The notes beneath the pieces are model-generated. The model was not told where the DNA came from. It did no database searches and was given only the letters and a program-made list of their open reading frames with translations. Both the position numbers and the translations under genes were made by a program. Shown here in pieces: positions 55,153-63,924 of a stretch of 64,000 nucleotides of DNA. Source of the DNA: Arthrobacter nitroguajacolicus_D (lineage in GTDB: Bacteria > Actinomycetota > Actinomycetes > Actinomycetales > Micrococcaceae); the NCBI RefSeq assembly GCF_031455195.1, contig NZ_JAVDSH010000003.1, positions 1 through 64,000 of the forward strand, given 5' to 3'. Position 1 is the stretch's first letter; every line of letters begins with the position of its first letter.

Positions 55153-57210
55153 ATGCGGTCAATATTTAAACGCGTACTCGGTGTTATGGGCGTGGCTGGA
55201 CTGTTGGCCCTCCCGGCCGGCGCGGCTTTTGCTGCCGATCCCGTGACGATACCGTCCGGACAGAACATCGTCGATGACGCCAATGTCCTGGGAAGCCGAA
55301 AAGGCGAAGTTCAGGACGCCATCCAAAAGACACTTAAGGACCACAAGTACAACCTGTACGTGGTGACGGTGGACTCGTTCACGAATCCTTCGGATCCCAA
55401 GGCGTGGACAAAGGCCGTTGCCGACAACAGGGGCATGGGCAAACCGGACGCCATTCTCGCGATCTCCACGGCTGGCCAGTACAACTTCGCCCTGAACTCC
55501 GGGAGCGCCATTTACTCCAAGCAATCCGCCATCGCACAGAACGCCGTGGTACCGAACCTCGCCGGAGGCAAGAAGGACTATGCCCAGGCCGCGATCGATA
55601 CTGCAGCCGCTATCGGTGATGCAGCCGGCGGTGGCAGTGGAACTGTGCCCAGCGGTAACGCAGGGGTCGGCGTCCTGGTTGGCGTCGGCGTCGTAGCGGC
55701 GGGCGGTGCCGGCACGTACCTCTACCTCCGGAACCGCCGCAAGAAAGCCGGTACCAAGGCGGTCAGTGCAAGTTACGGTCCGCAGGGCGAACAGCTTGAC
55801 CCACTGGCGGGCCTCAGCATTCCGGAGCTGAGGCAGAAGAGCGGTTCGCTGCTGATTGAAGCCGATGACGCCATCAAGTCCAGCGAGCAGGAACTCGGCT
55901 TCGCCCAGGCACAGTATGGCGACTCCGCGATTGGCAACTTCACCAAGGCCTTGGAAGAGGCCAAGAACCACATGACTGAGTCGTTCAAGTTGCAGCAACA
56001 GCTCGACGACCATATTCCCGACACTGAAGAGCAGCAACGGACCTGGCTTGGAGAGATCATCCGCCGTTCCGAGGCAGCGTTGGCGTCCCTCCGCGACCAA
56101 AAAGCCGACTTCGACTCGCTGCGGGAGTTGGAGAAAAACGCTCCGCAGGCTTTGGCCGCCGTCAATTCCGGCGCCAAGGAGGCAGATTCCAGGATTGCCA
56201 GCGCTGAGCAGTCGCTTGAAAGCCTTCGCGCGAAGTACGCCGAGTCCGCCCTGACGCAGGTATCGGATAACATCCTCCAGGCCAAGGAGCGGCTCGCCTT
56301 CGTGCAGAACGCCGCAACGGCCGCGCAGGAGAAGTTGGCTGCAGGCGAGAACAGCCTCGCCGCCGTCGCTGTTCGCGCCGCAGAGGAAAGCCTGCACCAA
56401 ACCAACGTGTTGATTGACGCCATTTCGAAGACAGCCGGAAGCCTCGACGAGGCCCGCTCCTCCCTCGAAGGTGCAGTCGCGGAAACCAGCCAGGACCTCG
56501 CCCAGGCCAGGGCCATGATCCAGTCCGGGGAACATCCTGAACTCGCAGGACCCGTTGCCGGTGTCGAAGCCGCCTTGGCGCAGGTGAAAACCGAGATACA
56601 AGGCGGAAAGATCGATCCCATTGCAACGCTCAGCCGCGTTGAGTCTGCGCACCAGGCGCTGGACCAGTCCCTGTCCGGCATTCGGGACCAGCAGGAGCAA
56701 GCGCGCCGCGCACAGGCTTCGCTGCAGCAGACCATCATGGCCGCGCAGGCGCAGATCAGCGCAACGTCTGACTACATTACGGCCAGGCGTGGCGGCGTGG
56801 GCACGGAGGCGCGCACACGTCTGGCCGAGGCCCAGCGAAACCTGGATTACGCCCTGTCGATCTCCCGGAATGATCCAGTTACGGCCCTCACCTACGCCCA
56901 ACAGGCCCATTCACTCGCTGCCCAGGCAGCCCAACTTGCCCAGTCGGACGTCGACCAGTTCGGCTACGCGGACCAGGGTTACGGCCGTGGAGGCATGTTC
57001 GGCGGTGGCGGAGGCGGAGGAGGCGGCCTCGGAGGAGCCATCCTCGGCGGGATTCTCATCAACTCCATCCTCAACGGCGGCGGAGGTGGCTGGGGCGGTG
57101 GCCACAACGACGGCGGGGGCGGCGGAGGTTTCTTTGGCGGCGACTCGGGCGGTGGCGACTTCGGTGGCGGTGGCGGCGACTTCGGTGGCGGCGATTCCGG
57201 CAGCTTCTAG
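55153..57210 (+). CDS. TPM-domain membrane protein with coiled coil and Gly-rich tail
   Basis: The 685-residue protein has a signal peptide (VMGVAGLLALPAGAAFA), an external TPM domain (about 30-155; NIVDDANVLG), a membrane helix near 176-196 (VGVLVGVGVVAAGGAGTYLY), a long helical, probably coiled-coil cytoplasmic region (215-600) and a C-terminus of almost pure Gly with Asp/Phe (from about 615). TPM proteins are linked to membrane protein repair. ATG 55153 is used, with AAGGG eight bases upstream. The pspA gene follows 100 bases downstream, suggesting a joint membrane-maintenance function. Confidence 0.87.
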   Translation: MRSIFKRVLGVMGVAGLLALPAGAAFAADPVTIPSGQNIVDDANVLGSRKGEVQDAIQKTLKDHKYNLYVVTVDSFTNPSDPKAWTKAVADNRGMGKPDAILAISTAGQYNFALNSGSAIYSKQSAIAQNAVVPNLAGGKKDYAQAAIDTAAAIGDAAGGGSGTVPSGNAGVGVLVGVGVVAAGGAGTYLYLRNRRKKAGTKAVSASYGPQGEQLDPLAGLSIPELRQKSGSLLIEADDAIKSSEQELGFAQAQYGDSAIGNFTKALEEAKNHMTESFKLQQQLDDHIPDTEEQQRTWLGEIIRRSEAALASLRDQKADFDSLRELEKNAPQALAAVNSGAKEADSRIASAEQSLESLRAKYAESALTQVSDNILQAKERLAFVQNAATAAQEKLAAGENSLAAVAVRAAEESLHQTNVLIDAISKTAGSLDEARSSLEGAVAETSQDLAQARAMIQSGEHPELAGPVAGVEAALAQVKTEIQGGKIDPIATLSRVESAHQALDQSLSGIRDQQEQARRAQASLQQTIMAAQAQISATSDYITARRGGVGTEARTRLAEAQRNLDYALSISRNDPVTALTYAQQAHSLAAQAAQLAQSDVDQFGYADQGYGRGGMFGGGGGGGGGLGGAILGGILINSILNGGGGGWGGGHNDGGGGGGFFGGDSGGGDFGGGGGDFGGGDSGSF
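57000..57205 (+). repeat. Gly-codon low-complexity tract
   Basis: The end of the TPM gene consists largely of GGN triplets encoding Gly runs interspersed with Phe, Asp and Ser; GGCGACTTCGGTGGCGG is repeated at its end. Such tracts are prone to slippage. Confidence 0.7.
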
Positions 57211-57310
57211 ACCTACAAACTAAGCGGGGTCCGTGCCCCAAATAGAAGCGGTACAACAACTGATCACTGATTTCAGTGGGCATTCACTGAGCAGGACGAA
57301 AGGCAACACC

Positions 57311-58099
57311 ATGGTTAAGCAGTCCATTTTCGGTCGGATCTCCCAGCTGGCAAAGGCCAACATCAACGCCTTGCTCGACCAGGCAGAGGACCCTCAGAAA
57401 ATGCTGGACCAGATGGTCCGCGACTACACGAACAACATTGCCGAGGCCGAGTCAGCGGTGGCCCAGACCATCGGCAATCTTCGGATGCTGCAGGCGGACT
57501 ACAACGAGGACATCAAGAACGCCCAGGACTGGGGCAACAAGGCACTCGCCGCATCACGCAAGGCAGACGAATACCGCGCTGCCGGTGACGCCGCGGACGC
57601 CCAGAAGTTCGACAACCTCGCCAAGGTGGCCATCCAGCGACAGATGGCTGCCGAATCCGAGGCACGGACGGCAGAGCCAAGCATCGCTTCCCAGACCGAG
57701 GTTGTGGACAAGCTCAAGACCGGTCTTGACCAGATGAAGAACAAGCTCAACCAGCTGACCGCCAAGCGGAATGAACTCGTTGCTCGTTCGAAGACCGCCG
57801 CTGCCCAGTCACAGGTACACGATGCCCTTAAGAGCATCGACATCATGGACCCCACCAGCGAAGTAGGCCGCTTCGAAGAGAAGATCCGCCGCGAAGAGGC
57901 CAAGGTCCTCGGCCAGCAGGAGCTTGCCAGCTCCAGCCTTGACGCACAGTTCAACCAGTTGGAGGACCTGGGCGAGCAGACCGAAATCGAGGCCCGCCTC
58001 GCAGCCCTCAAGTCAGGCGGCGCCAAGCCTGCCATCGGCGCTGGCACCCCCGCCTCGAGCGGATCGACCGTCGACGAAGCCGACTTCGACAAGCTCTAG
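57311..58099 (+). CDS. pspA: PspA/IM30 (Vipp1) family membrane-repair protein
   Basis: PspA-family proteins coat and stabilise the inner membrane under stress. The 262-residue protein is almost all helical with the family start FGRISQLAKANINALLDQAEDP, given here as FGRISQLAKANI and NALLDQAEDP (near residue 7-30), followed by long coiled coils to about 210. ATG 57311 is chosen, with AAAGG eight bases upstream. It follows the TPM gene and ends with a strong T-tailed terminator, so the two probably form one unit. No clear PspB, PspC or PspF gene is present. Confidence 0.95.
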   Translation: MVKQSIFGRISQLAKANINALLDQAEDPQKMLDQMVRDYTNNIAEAESAVAQTIGNLRMLQADYNEDIKNAQDWGNKALAASRKADEYRAAGDAADAQKFDNLAKVAIQRQMAAESEARTAEPSIASQTEVVDKLKTGLDQMKNKLNQLTAKRNELVARSKTAAAQSQVHDALKSIDIMDPTSEVGRFEEKIRREEAKVLGQQELASSSLDAQFNQLEDLGEQTEIEARLAALKSGGAKPAIGAGTPASSGSTVDEADFDKL

Positions 58100-58143
58100 G
58101 AAGCCGCCGGCACATTCATTCCGGCACCATACTGAACCCTAGG

Positions 58144-58182
58144 AGTGGGTGGGAACCGTAAACGGATCCCACCCACTTTTTT
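58144..58182 (+). terminator. Rho-independent terminator after pspA
   Basis: AGTGGGTGGGA (58144-58154) pairs with TCCCACCCACT (58167-58177), the inner CCGT/ACGG adds more pairs, and six T residues end at 58182. Strong terminator for the TPM-pspA unit. Confidence 0.93.
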
Positions 58183-58210
58183 GTCGCCCCTTTTTGGGCC
58201 TGCAGTGCAA

Positions 58211-59065
58211 CTATCCAGCCGGCAGCGGTTGGTCCTGGCCTGGGCTGACGTCCGTTGCCACTTCCGCCCGGATTTCAAAACCTTTCGGGTGGAAGTAGGT
58301 CACCGTGCACTCCAGGACCTCGCCGTGGGGTCCGAGCGTGGTCCGTTCCAAGCGAGGGACCAGGGGAAACCCGCGTACGTTCAACGCGTCAGCGAGGTGC
58401 TCTGGGGGCGCATGCATCGTTACCGTGATTTCGGCCCGCTGCAGTGGCTTCAGGGTCCTGTCCTGGATGACCTGGTAAATCGAGTTTCGTTCCGCATCAG
58501 CAAGGCTGATGTGGCGTCCAATGTGCGACGGTATGAATATCTCAGCTATGGCGTAGGGCCAGCCCGCACTTGAGTACGAGCGGCGAATGACCAGGACAAG
58601 ATTGTCGTCGGAGACCAGCTTGGCCGGCACCGACTGGTCCTTTTCCATCCACTTGTATTCGATGAGTCCCTTGACGGTCTTCATCCCGGCCGCTGTAAAC
58701 GTCTCCATGAAGGGGGCCAGGCGATTAAGCATCTTGACCGGTCGTTGGGCCATCACGAATGTCCCCTTGCCCTGCCTGCGGATCAGGAGACCCTTGACCA
58801 CGAGCTTTTCTATGGCTTTGCGGACCGTGGTACGGCTGATCCCGTACTCCTCCATGAGGGACTCTTCCGTGGGTATTCGGGCCCCCGGTTCCAGACGGCT
58901 GACCTGTTCCGTCAGGACATCGGCCACCTGCTGGTAAACGGCCACAGGGCTGTCCCGTTGAAGGAGCCGACGCTCAAGGTCAGGGTGGGGGTCTTCATTG
59001 ACCAACGGGGCCGTCTCCTCTGTTCCTGGCGCAGTCTGGGATTCGTCAGGCGGCAAAGTTTTCAT
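58211..59065 (-). CDS. GntR-family regulator with UTRA domain (HutC subfamily)
   Basis: The 284-residue regulator has a GntR winged HTH (about 40-110; YQQVADVLTEQVSRLEPGAR, split as YQQVADVLTEQ and VSRLEPGARIPTEESL, then YGISRTTVRKAIEKLV) and a UTRA ligand domain. HutC-type regulators sense small metabolites such as sugars or amino-acid derivatives. ATG 59065 is chosen here; ATG 59095 is also possible. A perfect 14-bp palindrome overlaps or precedes the start and may be its own operator. No metabolic gene is adjacent, so the ligand cannot be guessed. Confidence 0.88.
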   Translation of the reverse strand: MKTLPPDESQTAPGTEETAPLVNEDPHPDLERRLLQRDSPVAVYQQVADVLTEQVSRLEPGARIPTEESLMEEYGISRTTVRKAIEKLVVKGLLIRRQGKGTFVMAQRPVKMLNRLAPFMETFTAAGMKTVKGLIEYKWMEKDQSVPAKLVSDDNLVLVIRRSYSSAGWPYAIAEIFIPSHIGRHISLADAERNSIYQVIQDRTLKPLQRAEITVTMHAPPEHLADALNVRGFPLVPRLERTTLGPHGEVLECTVTYFHPKGFEIRAEVATDVSPGQDQPLPAG

Positions 59066-59083
59066 TGCGCAGCCAGTCGGCTT

Positions 59084-59097
59084 CGATGCTAGCATCG
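59084..59097. promoter_or_regulatory. 14-bp palindrome at the GntR gene start
   Basis: CGATGCTAGCATCG is a perfect palindrome. GntR-type regulators bind such dyads and often regulate themselves. If the start is ATG 59065, the site lies in the leader; if it is 59095, it overlaps the start codon. A plausible operator, not proved. Confidence 0.45.
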
Positions 59098-59121
59098 GTG
59101 GCCCAATCAGCCCTTAAAGCA

Positions 59122-59156
59122 AAAGATCCGGACCAGTGTCACTGATCCGGATCTTT
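59122..59156 (-). terminator. Terminator of the first initiator tRNA gene
   Basis: AAAGATCCGGA (59122-59132) pairs with TCCGGATCTTT (59146-59156) with further pairing of CAGT and ACTG in the loop. On the minus strand it ends in a short T run, right behind the tRNA. Confidence 0.85.
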
Positions 59157-59162
59157 CTCCAG

Positions 59163-59236
59163 TTGCGGGGACAGGATTTGAACCTGTGACCTCTGGGTTA
59201 TGAGCCCAGCGAGCTACCGAACTGCTCCACCCCGCG
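59163..59236 (-). tRNA. Initiator tRNA-fMet(CAT)
   Basis: The minus strand folds as a 74-base tRNA without encoded CCA. The acceptor stem starts CGCGGGG with a C1-A72 mismatch, and the anticodon arm GGGCTCATAACCC carries three G-C pairs next to anticodon CAT; both are hallmarks of the initiator. The T arm is GGTTCAAATCC. A second identical copy lies at 59457-59530, 294 bases away. Confidence 0.95.
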
Positions 59237-59336
59237 TCGCAAGAACAACTCTACCGCACCTGCGGAGTGCATTTGACCAGCCAGTGCATAAGGTGCCGCA
59301 GATCACGCCCGGATACCAAGGTCGCTCCCCCGTTGC

Positions 59337-59390
59337 ACGCGGAACGTGAGCGACGATCACACCCAAGTACGCGGAACGTGAGCGACGATC
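59337..59390. repeat. 22-bp direct repeat between tRNA genes
   Basis: Identical copies at 59337-59358 and 59369-59390 contain GCGGAACGTGAGCGACGATC; they are 32 bases apart. GTCGCTCCCCCGTT at about 59321 resembles the inverse of the same motif (GTCGCTCACGTT). Two copies are too few for CRISPR; a mobile or REP-like intergenic element is possible. Confidence 0.65.
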
Positions 59391-59414
59391 GAGCCCCGTG
59401 TACTGGGCAAAACA

Positions 59415-59450
59415 AAAGGCCCGGATCAGTGTTTACTGATCCGGACCTTT
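59415..59450 (-). terminator. Terminator of the second initiator tRNA gene
   Basis: CCGGATCAGT (59421-59430) pairs with ACTGATCCGG (59435-59444), extended by AAAGG/CCTTT after one mismatch. It ends the second tRNA-fMet transcript on the minus strand. It resembles, but does not copy, the terminator of the first gene. Confidence 0.85.
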
Positions 59451-59456
59451 CTCCAG

Positions 59457-59530
59457 TTGCGGGGACAGGATTTGAACCTGTGACCTCTGGGTTATGAGCC
59501 CAGCGAGCTACCGAACTGCTCCACCCCGCG
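59457..59530 (-). tRNA. Initiator tRNA-fMet(CAT), second copy
   Basis: Identical to the tRNA at 59163-59236, including the C1-A72 mismatch and CAT anticodon. The similarity extends on both sides (about 59447-59543 against 59153-59249), so the two arose by duplication of the gene with its immediate flanks. Confidence 0.95.
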
Positions 59531-59604
59531 TCGCAAGAACAACATTACCGTCCGGTGAATGGCAGACCAAATCCTGGCTACGTGATCTGCATCTCCCTGA
59601 ACAA

Positions 59605-59650
59605 GCGAGGGCCGGTGCCGACCCCAAAAGGGGCTGGCACCGGCCCTCGC
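59605..59650 (-). terminator. Terminator after the UPF0182 gene
   Basis: GCGAGGGCCGGTGCC (59605-59619) and its exact complement (59636-59650) form a 15-bp stem; CCCC and GGGG in the loop can pair further. It lies 14 bases behind the UPF0182 stop, on the minus strand. Confidence 0.88.
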
Positions 59651-59664
59651 CGTACGCGCTGCTC

Positions 59665-62661
59665 TTAGCTACTGGGCGAAGGCGACGGGGTCGCGCTCGG
59701 AGTAGCTCCCGGCGTCGTGGTTGGTGCAGGAGTGGCACCCAAGCGGTTTTCTGCGTCCACGGCCCTCTTCAGCGCCTCGGAGAGCTTGGTTTGCTGGGCA
59801 CCATATCCGGCAAAGTCGCCCTTGGCCAAGGCTGCCTGACCGTCCTGGATGGCCTTGTTGGCATCATCCAGGGCTGCCTTCAGGTCCGCTTTCGCGTCGC
59901 TGGGGCCCGCCGGGGGCGTGGTGGTGCCCGGAGGAGCAGTGGGCGTCTGTCCATTGTTTGCGACATCGCCCGCCGAAGCACCGGAGTCTCCGCCGAACAG
60001 CTGGTTGAGTGCCTCATCCAGTGTGGGCGCGAAGCCAATCTTGTCACCGAACGCAACCAGGACACGCTGGAGCGTTGGGTAGGACGTCTCACCTGTCGAC
60101 TTCAGGTAGACCGGCTGAACGTAGAGCAGGCCGCCACCCACCGGCAGGGTCAGCAGGTTGCCGTTCAACACATCCGAAGCGCCCTGGCGCAGGAGGTTCA
60201 AAGCCTGGGACACGGTGGGGTCCGAGTTGAACTTGTTCTGTGCTTGTCCCGGGCCGGGTACCTGCGTATCGGTAGGAAGCTGCAGGAGCCTTAGCTGCCC
60301 GTAACTGTCCGCCTTTACGCCCTTGACGTTTCCGGCGTCAGAGTCGGCTGCCAAGAACCCGTAAAGGATGTTCCTCGCGCTGCCGTTGACCGTCTGCGGG
60401 ATGAACGAGGACGTCAGTTGGAAAGCGGGCTTGTCCTGATCCGGCATCTTCAACGACATGTAGAAAGGTGGTTGCTTGACGGCTTCCGAAACGGTGGGAT
60501 CGTTCGGGACGCTCCAGGCATCGTTGTTTTGGTAGAAGCTGTCAGGATCCGTGACGTGGTAGCGGCCAAGGAGTTCACGCTGGACCTTGAAGAGGTCCTC
60601 CGGGTAACGGACGTGGCTCATAAGGTCGCCCGACATTTCAGAGAAGGGCTTGATGACCGTAGGGAAGACTTTCTGCCATGCCTTCAGGATGGGGTCCTGG
60701 TCATCCCACGCGTAGAGATTCACGGAGCCGTCATAGGCGTCCACAGTTGCCTTGACCGAGTTCCGGATGTAGTTCACGGAGCTGTTGGGCAGCGCGACGG
60801 TACGGCCGGCGTTGGTCTGTGAATCGGCGGTGGCGTTCTGCAGCTGCTGCGGTTGCGAGTACGGGAAGTACTGGCTGGTGGTGTAACCGTCAACGATCCA
60901 CTTAACCCGCCCATCAACGACAGCCGGATAGGCGTTGCCATCCACGGTCAGGTAGGGAGCCAGTTTCTCAACGCGTTCGCGGGGGTTGCGGTCATAGAGA
61001 ATCTGGGATTCTGCATTCACGCCATCCGAGAGCAGCAGGTCGGAGGACTGGAACTTGATGGAGTAAAGGATCCGGTTAAGCCAGTTGCCCACGTTGGGCC
61101 CACCGTTGCCATTGAAGGTGTACTGCGTTTCGCCCCCGCCTTCACGGCCAACCGGCCGATCCTGCTCGCGGTTGGGCGCACCGTCTGGTGCCCCCACGAT
61201 GGAGTATTCCGGGGAGTTTTCACCGAAGTAGATGCGCGGCTCGTAGGAGGTGTCGTTGCCGAGGACGCCGTTGGAGGGGATGCCCGACTGCAGGAATTCC
61301 GGCTTGCCGTCAACGGTGAACTTATTGCCCTTTGCGGCGACGACGCCATATCCGTGCGTGTAGACAATGTGCCTGTTGACCCATGTCTGCTGGTTGGCGC
61401 TCAGTCCGTCGGGGTTCAGTTCGCGAACCGCGATCACGGTGTCCTGGACCTTGCCGTCCACCACGTAGCGGTCCACGTTGAGTGACTGCGGGAACTGGTA
61501 GTAAGGACGGAACTGTTCAAGCTGCGCAAACGCCGAGGAGATGAGGTTCGGGTCCAGGAGGCGGATGTTCGCCGTTGTTTGGGCGTCCGCGGCCAGTGCA
61601 CCGGACGTTGCGTTGGTGGTGGCGTTGTAGGCCGACACATCAACCTTGTCCAGGCCGTAGGCCGCGCGCGTCATCTTGATGTTGCGGTCAATGAAGTCTT
61701 TTTCCAGGGTATTTTCCGAAGGCCGGACCTGGAATTGCTGGATGACCCACGGGTAGACGCCACCGGCCAGAATGGCTGTGATGACCAGCATTGCAGTACC
61801 GATCACTGGCAGGCGCCAGCGTCCGATGACTGCGGCGATGATGAAGAGGATCGCCACGAGCGCTGCGGCTACCGCAAGGATGGCCTTGGTGGGAACCACC
61901 GCGTTGACGTCGGTGTAGAGGGCACCGGCCCAGCGGCCTGAATTGCTCTGGACTGTTGTGTACCTGTCCAGCCAGAAGTTGATACCAAGGAGAACCAGGA
62001 AAATGGCGCCGGTCACGGCGATGTGGATCTGGGCGGCGCGGCTGGTGAAGATGCCGCGTTCCATGAGCCGGATGCTGCCGTAAAGGTAGTGCGTCAGTAT
62101 GCCCGCGATTCCAGCCACGACGGCGATGCTGATGAGGAATCCGGTGACGAATCCCAAGAACGGCAGTGTCATCAGGTAAAAGCTGATGTCGAGGTTGAAC
62201 AGCGGATCTGTCTGGCCAAAAGGTTCCTGGTTGAAGAACAACAGGGCCTTTTGCCACTGGCTGGCGGCCGCACTGCCCGCGAAGAGCCCGAACAGGATAG
62301 GCAGGCCAATCATGACCACTCGGCGGACAGGCTCAAGCTGCGCCTGGTAGCGGTTGAGGTTGTCCCTGGACTCGGCATCGGGAGCGTAGACGGGCCTGGA
62401 CCTGTAAGCAATCCGGATGGCGAAGAACACAGCTGCGAACATCATCGCGAAACCAATGAGGAAAGTAATGATCCGGGCAAGGTTTTCGCGCAGATAAACT
62501 TCGAAGAAGCCGAGCTGCTGGTACCAAAGGACGTCAGTCCAGACATTGGCGAAGAAAATGAACCCGACGACGGCCACTGCCACGACAATGAGCGTCGGCG
62601 TCAGGGCACCTCGTCTCAGCGGTGATCTTCCGGGCGGGTTGGAGCTGGCGGGACGGGACAA
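59665..62661 (-). CDS. UPF0182-family large membrane protein
   Basis: The 998-residue protein of COG1615 has about seven N-terminal membrane helices (to about residue 300), including TLIVVAVAVVGFIFFANV near 24 and a conserved WTDVLWYQQLGFFEVYLREN near 42, then a large external domain and an Ala/Pro/Thr-rich C-terminus from about 900. Function is unknown; orthologues sit next to a PDZ/Lon-like protein gene in mycobacteria (Rv3193c/Rv3194c), as here. The TTG start is preceded by GAGG. Confidence 0.93.
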   Translation of the reverse strand: MSRPASSNPPGRSPLRRGALTPTLIVVAVAVVGFIFFANVWTDVLWYQQLGFFEVYLRENLARIITFLIGFAMMFAAVFFAIRIAYRSRPVYAPDAESRDNLNRYQAQLEPVRRVVMIGLPILFGLFAGSAAASQWQKALLFFNQEPFGQTDPLFNLDISFYLMTLPFLGFVTGFLISIAVVAGIAGILTHYLYGSIRLMERGIFTSRAAQIHIAVTGAIFLVLLGINFWLDRYTTVQSNSGRWAGALYTDVNAVVPTKAILAVAAALVAILFIIAAVIGRWRLPVIGTAMLVITAILAGGVYPWVIQQFQVRPSENTLEKDFIDRNIKMTRAAYGLDKVDVSAYNATTNATSGALAADAQTTANIRLLDPNLISSAFAQLEQFRPYYQFPQSLNVDRYVVDGKVQDTVIAVRELNPDGLSANQQTWVNRHIVYTHGYGVVAAKGNKFTVDGKPEFLQSGIPSNGVLGNDTSYEPRIYFGENSPEYSIVGAPDGAPNREQDRPVGREGGGETQYTFNGNGGPNVGNWLNRILYSIKFQSSDLLLSDGVNAESQILYDRNPRERVEKLAPYLTVDGNAYPAVVDGRVKWIVDGYTTSQYFPYSQPQQLQNATADSQTNAGRTVALPNSSVNYIRNSVKATVDAYDGSVNLYAWDDQDPILKAWQKVFPTVIKPFSEMSGDLMSHVRYPEDLFKVQRELLGRYHVTDPDSFYQNNDAWSVPNDPTVSEAVKQPPFYMSLKMPDQDKPAFQLTSSFIPQTVNGSARNILYGFLAADSDAGNVKGVKADSYGQLRLLQLPTDTQVPGPGQAQNKFNSDPTVSQALNLLRQGASDVLNGNLLTLPVGGGLLYVQPVYLKSTGETSYPTLQRVLVAFGDKIGFAPTLDEALNQLFGGDSGASAGDVANNGQTPTAPPGTTTPPAGPSDAKADLKAALDDANKAIQDGQAALAKGDFAGYGAQQTKLSEALKRAVDAENRLGATPAPTTTPGATPSATPSPSPSS

Positions 62662-62787
62662 ACTCTGTACCTCATTGGTGTCAGTGAACAGTCGGTGTGC
62701 GAGTGATTGACTTTCTCTGCCGCTGGGATATGGCGGAGGCCGTCATATATGCCACGAGTGGCAGTAAAGCTAAGTTCCACCGTCAGT

Positions 62788-63924
62788 CTAGTTGTTTGTG
62801 CAGGTGGGAAGGCCCGCCGTGTCTTGCCCCGACGCAAGCCGTTCCACCGCGGAGGTCGCGTCGGCGAGCGTTTCGACCTTAACCACCTGCAAACCGTCCG
62901 GCACGTGGCCTACGACGTCGGCACAATTGGCGGCCGGAGCAAGGAACATGGTTGCCCCATGACCACGCGCCCCGATCATCTTCTGCGCAATGCCGCCAAT
63001 CGGCCCTACAGCACCGTCCGCAGTGATGGTTCCGGTACCGGCTACATGCTTGCCGCCCGTGAGGTCGCCAGGTGTGAGGTTGTCCACGATCCCCAGGGCA
63101 AACATCATTCCGGCGCTCGGCCCGCCGACGTTATCCAGCGAGATCCGGACATCGAACGGGAACGTGAAGTCGCTTGCGAGCAGCACGCCCAGGACGTAGC
63201 GTCCGGCATCGTTCTTGGTGGGCGTGACGGTTTCGGTCACTTGGGTGCCCTTCCGGTCAACGACGACGGCGGCAGGGGCTCCCGCCGCAGCGGCCAGTTC
63301 CGCCTGGATCACGCCCATGGACGTAATGGTTTTGCCGTTAATGGAGATGAGTCGGTCGCCTTCCTGGATCTTCCCTGTCGACGGCGACGGGTCGGACAGG
63401 CCAGCGACGGTCAACCGCTGTTCAAACGGGATATCCAGCTCCCGCAACGCCGCGGCAACAGCATTCTCCTGCGACGTCTCCATGGCGATTTCGCCCTGCT
63501 GGACGGTCTGCTCCGCGGTAGTGCCCTTGGGGTAGATGAGTTCCTCTGGATAAATGGCCTTGGACGGGTCCACCCACGCACGGAAGACATCGAAGATAGT
63601 GGCCGGGCTCTTGGGGCCGCCGGTCATGACCACAGTTGTCAGGTCCAGGTTGCCACTCGCAGGGAACGACTCCCGGCCGGAAATAGTAATGACAGGCTTG
63701 TCGCCGTCCTTACCCAACGTATTGAAGGTGGGACCGGCTGACTCAATAACGTACGGCACGGGCAGGGCCGCGGCGCCGACTCCAAGACCCACAGCCAACA
63801 GGCCGGAGATAACCATGACCATGAACCGGCTGTCCCGGGGAGGTGCCGGAGGCACGGAGGAGGGATCGGCGTCGTGCACTTGACGCGGGTCCAATGAGCC
63901 CTCGGGGCTGGGCGAAGTAAGCAT
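62788..63924 (-). CDS. PDZ and Lon-like (S16) membrane serine protease
   Basis: The 378-residue protein has a short cytoplasmic N-terminus, a membrane helix near residue 35-55 (FMVMVISGLLAVGLGVGAAA), a PDZ domain (about 165-235, GDRLISINGKTI) and a C-terminal Lon-type proteolytic domain. The catalytic Ser lies in VGGPSAGMMFAL near 270 and the Lys in GGIAQKMIGAR near 315. The family, like YlbL, is linked to membrane-associated protein turnover. ATG 63924 has GAGAGG upstream. It is followed by the UPF0182 gene after 126 bases, on the same strand. Confidence 0.92.
   Translation of the reverse strand: MLTSPSPEGSLDPRQVHDADPSSVPPAPPRDSRFMVMVISGLLAVGLGVGAAALPVPYVIESAGPTFNTLGKDGDKPVITISGRESFPASGNLDLTTVVMTGGPKSPATIFDVFRAWVDPSKAIYPEELIYPKGTTAEQTVQQGEIAMETSQENAVAAALRELDIPFEQRLTVAGLSDPSPSTGKIQEGDRLISINGKTITSMGVIQAELAAAAGAPAAVVVDRKGTQVTETVTPTKNDAGRYVLGVLLASDFTFPFDVRISLDNVGGPSAGMMFALGIVDNLTPGDLTGGKHVAGTGTITADGAVGPIGGIAQKMIGARGHGATMFLAPAANCADVVGHVPDGLQVVKVETLADATSAVERLASGQDTAGLPTCTNN

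Noticed and set aside
55159..56910. Minus-strand ORF of 583 codons opposite the TPM gene
   Set aside because: Antisense shadow of a well-supported gene without homology or Shine-Dalgarno.
59337..59390. Possible CRISPR array
   Set aside because: Only two repeats with a ten-base spacer and no cas gene in the window.
59267..59497. Small ORF through the tRNA spacer
   Set aside because: It runs over an opposite-strand tRNA gene and repeats, with no protein-like features.
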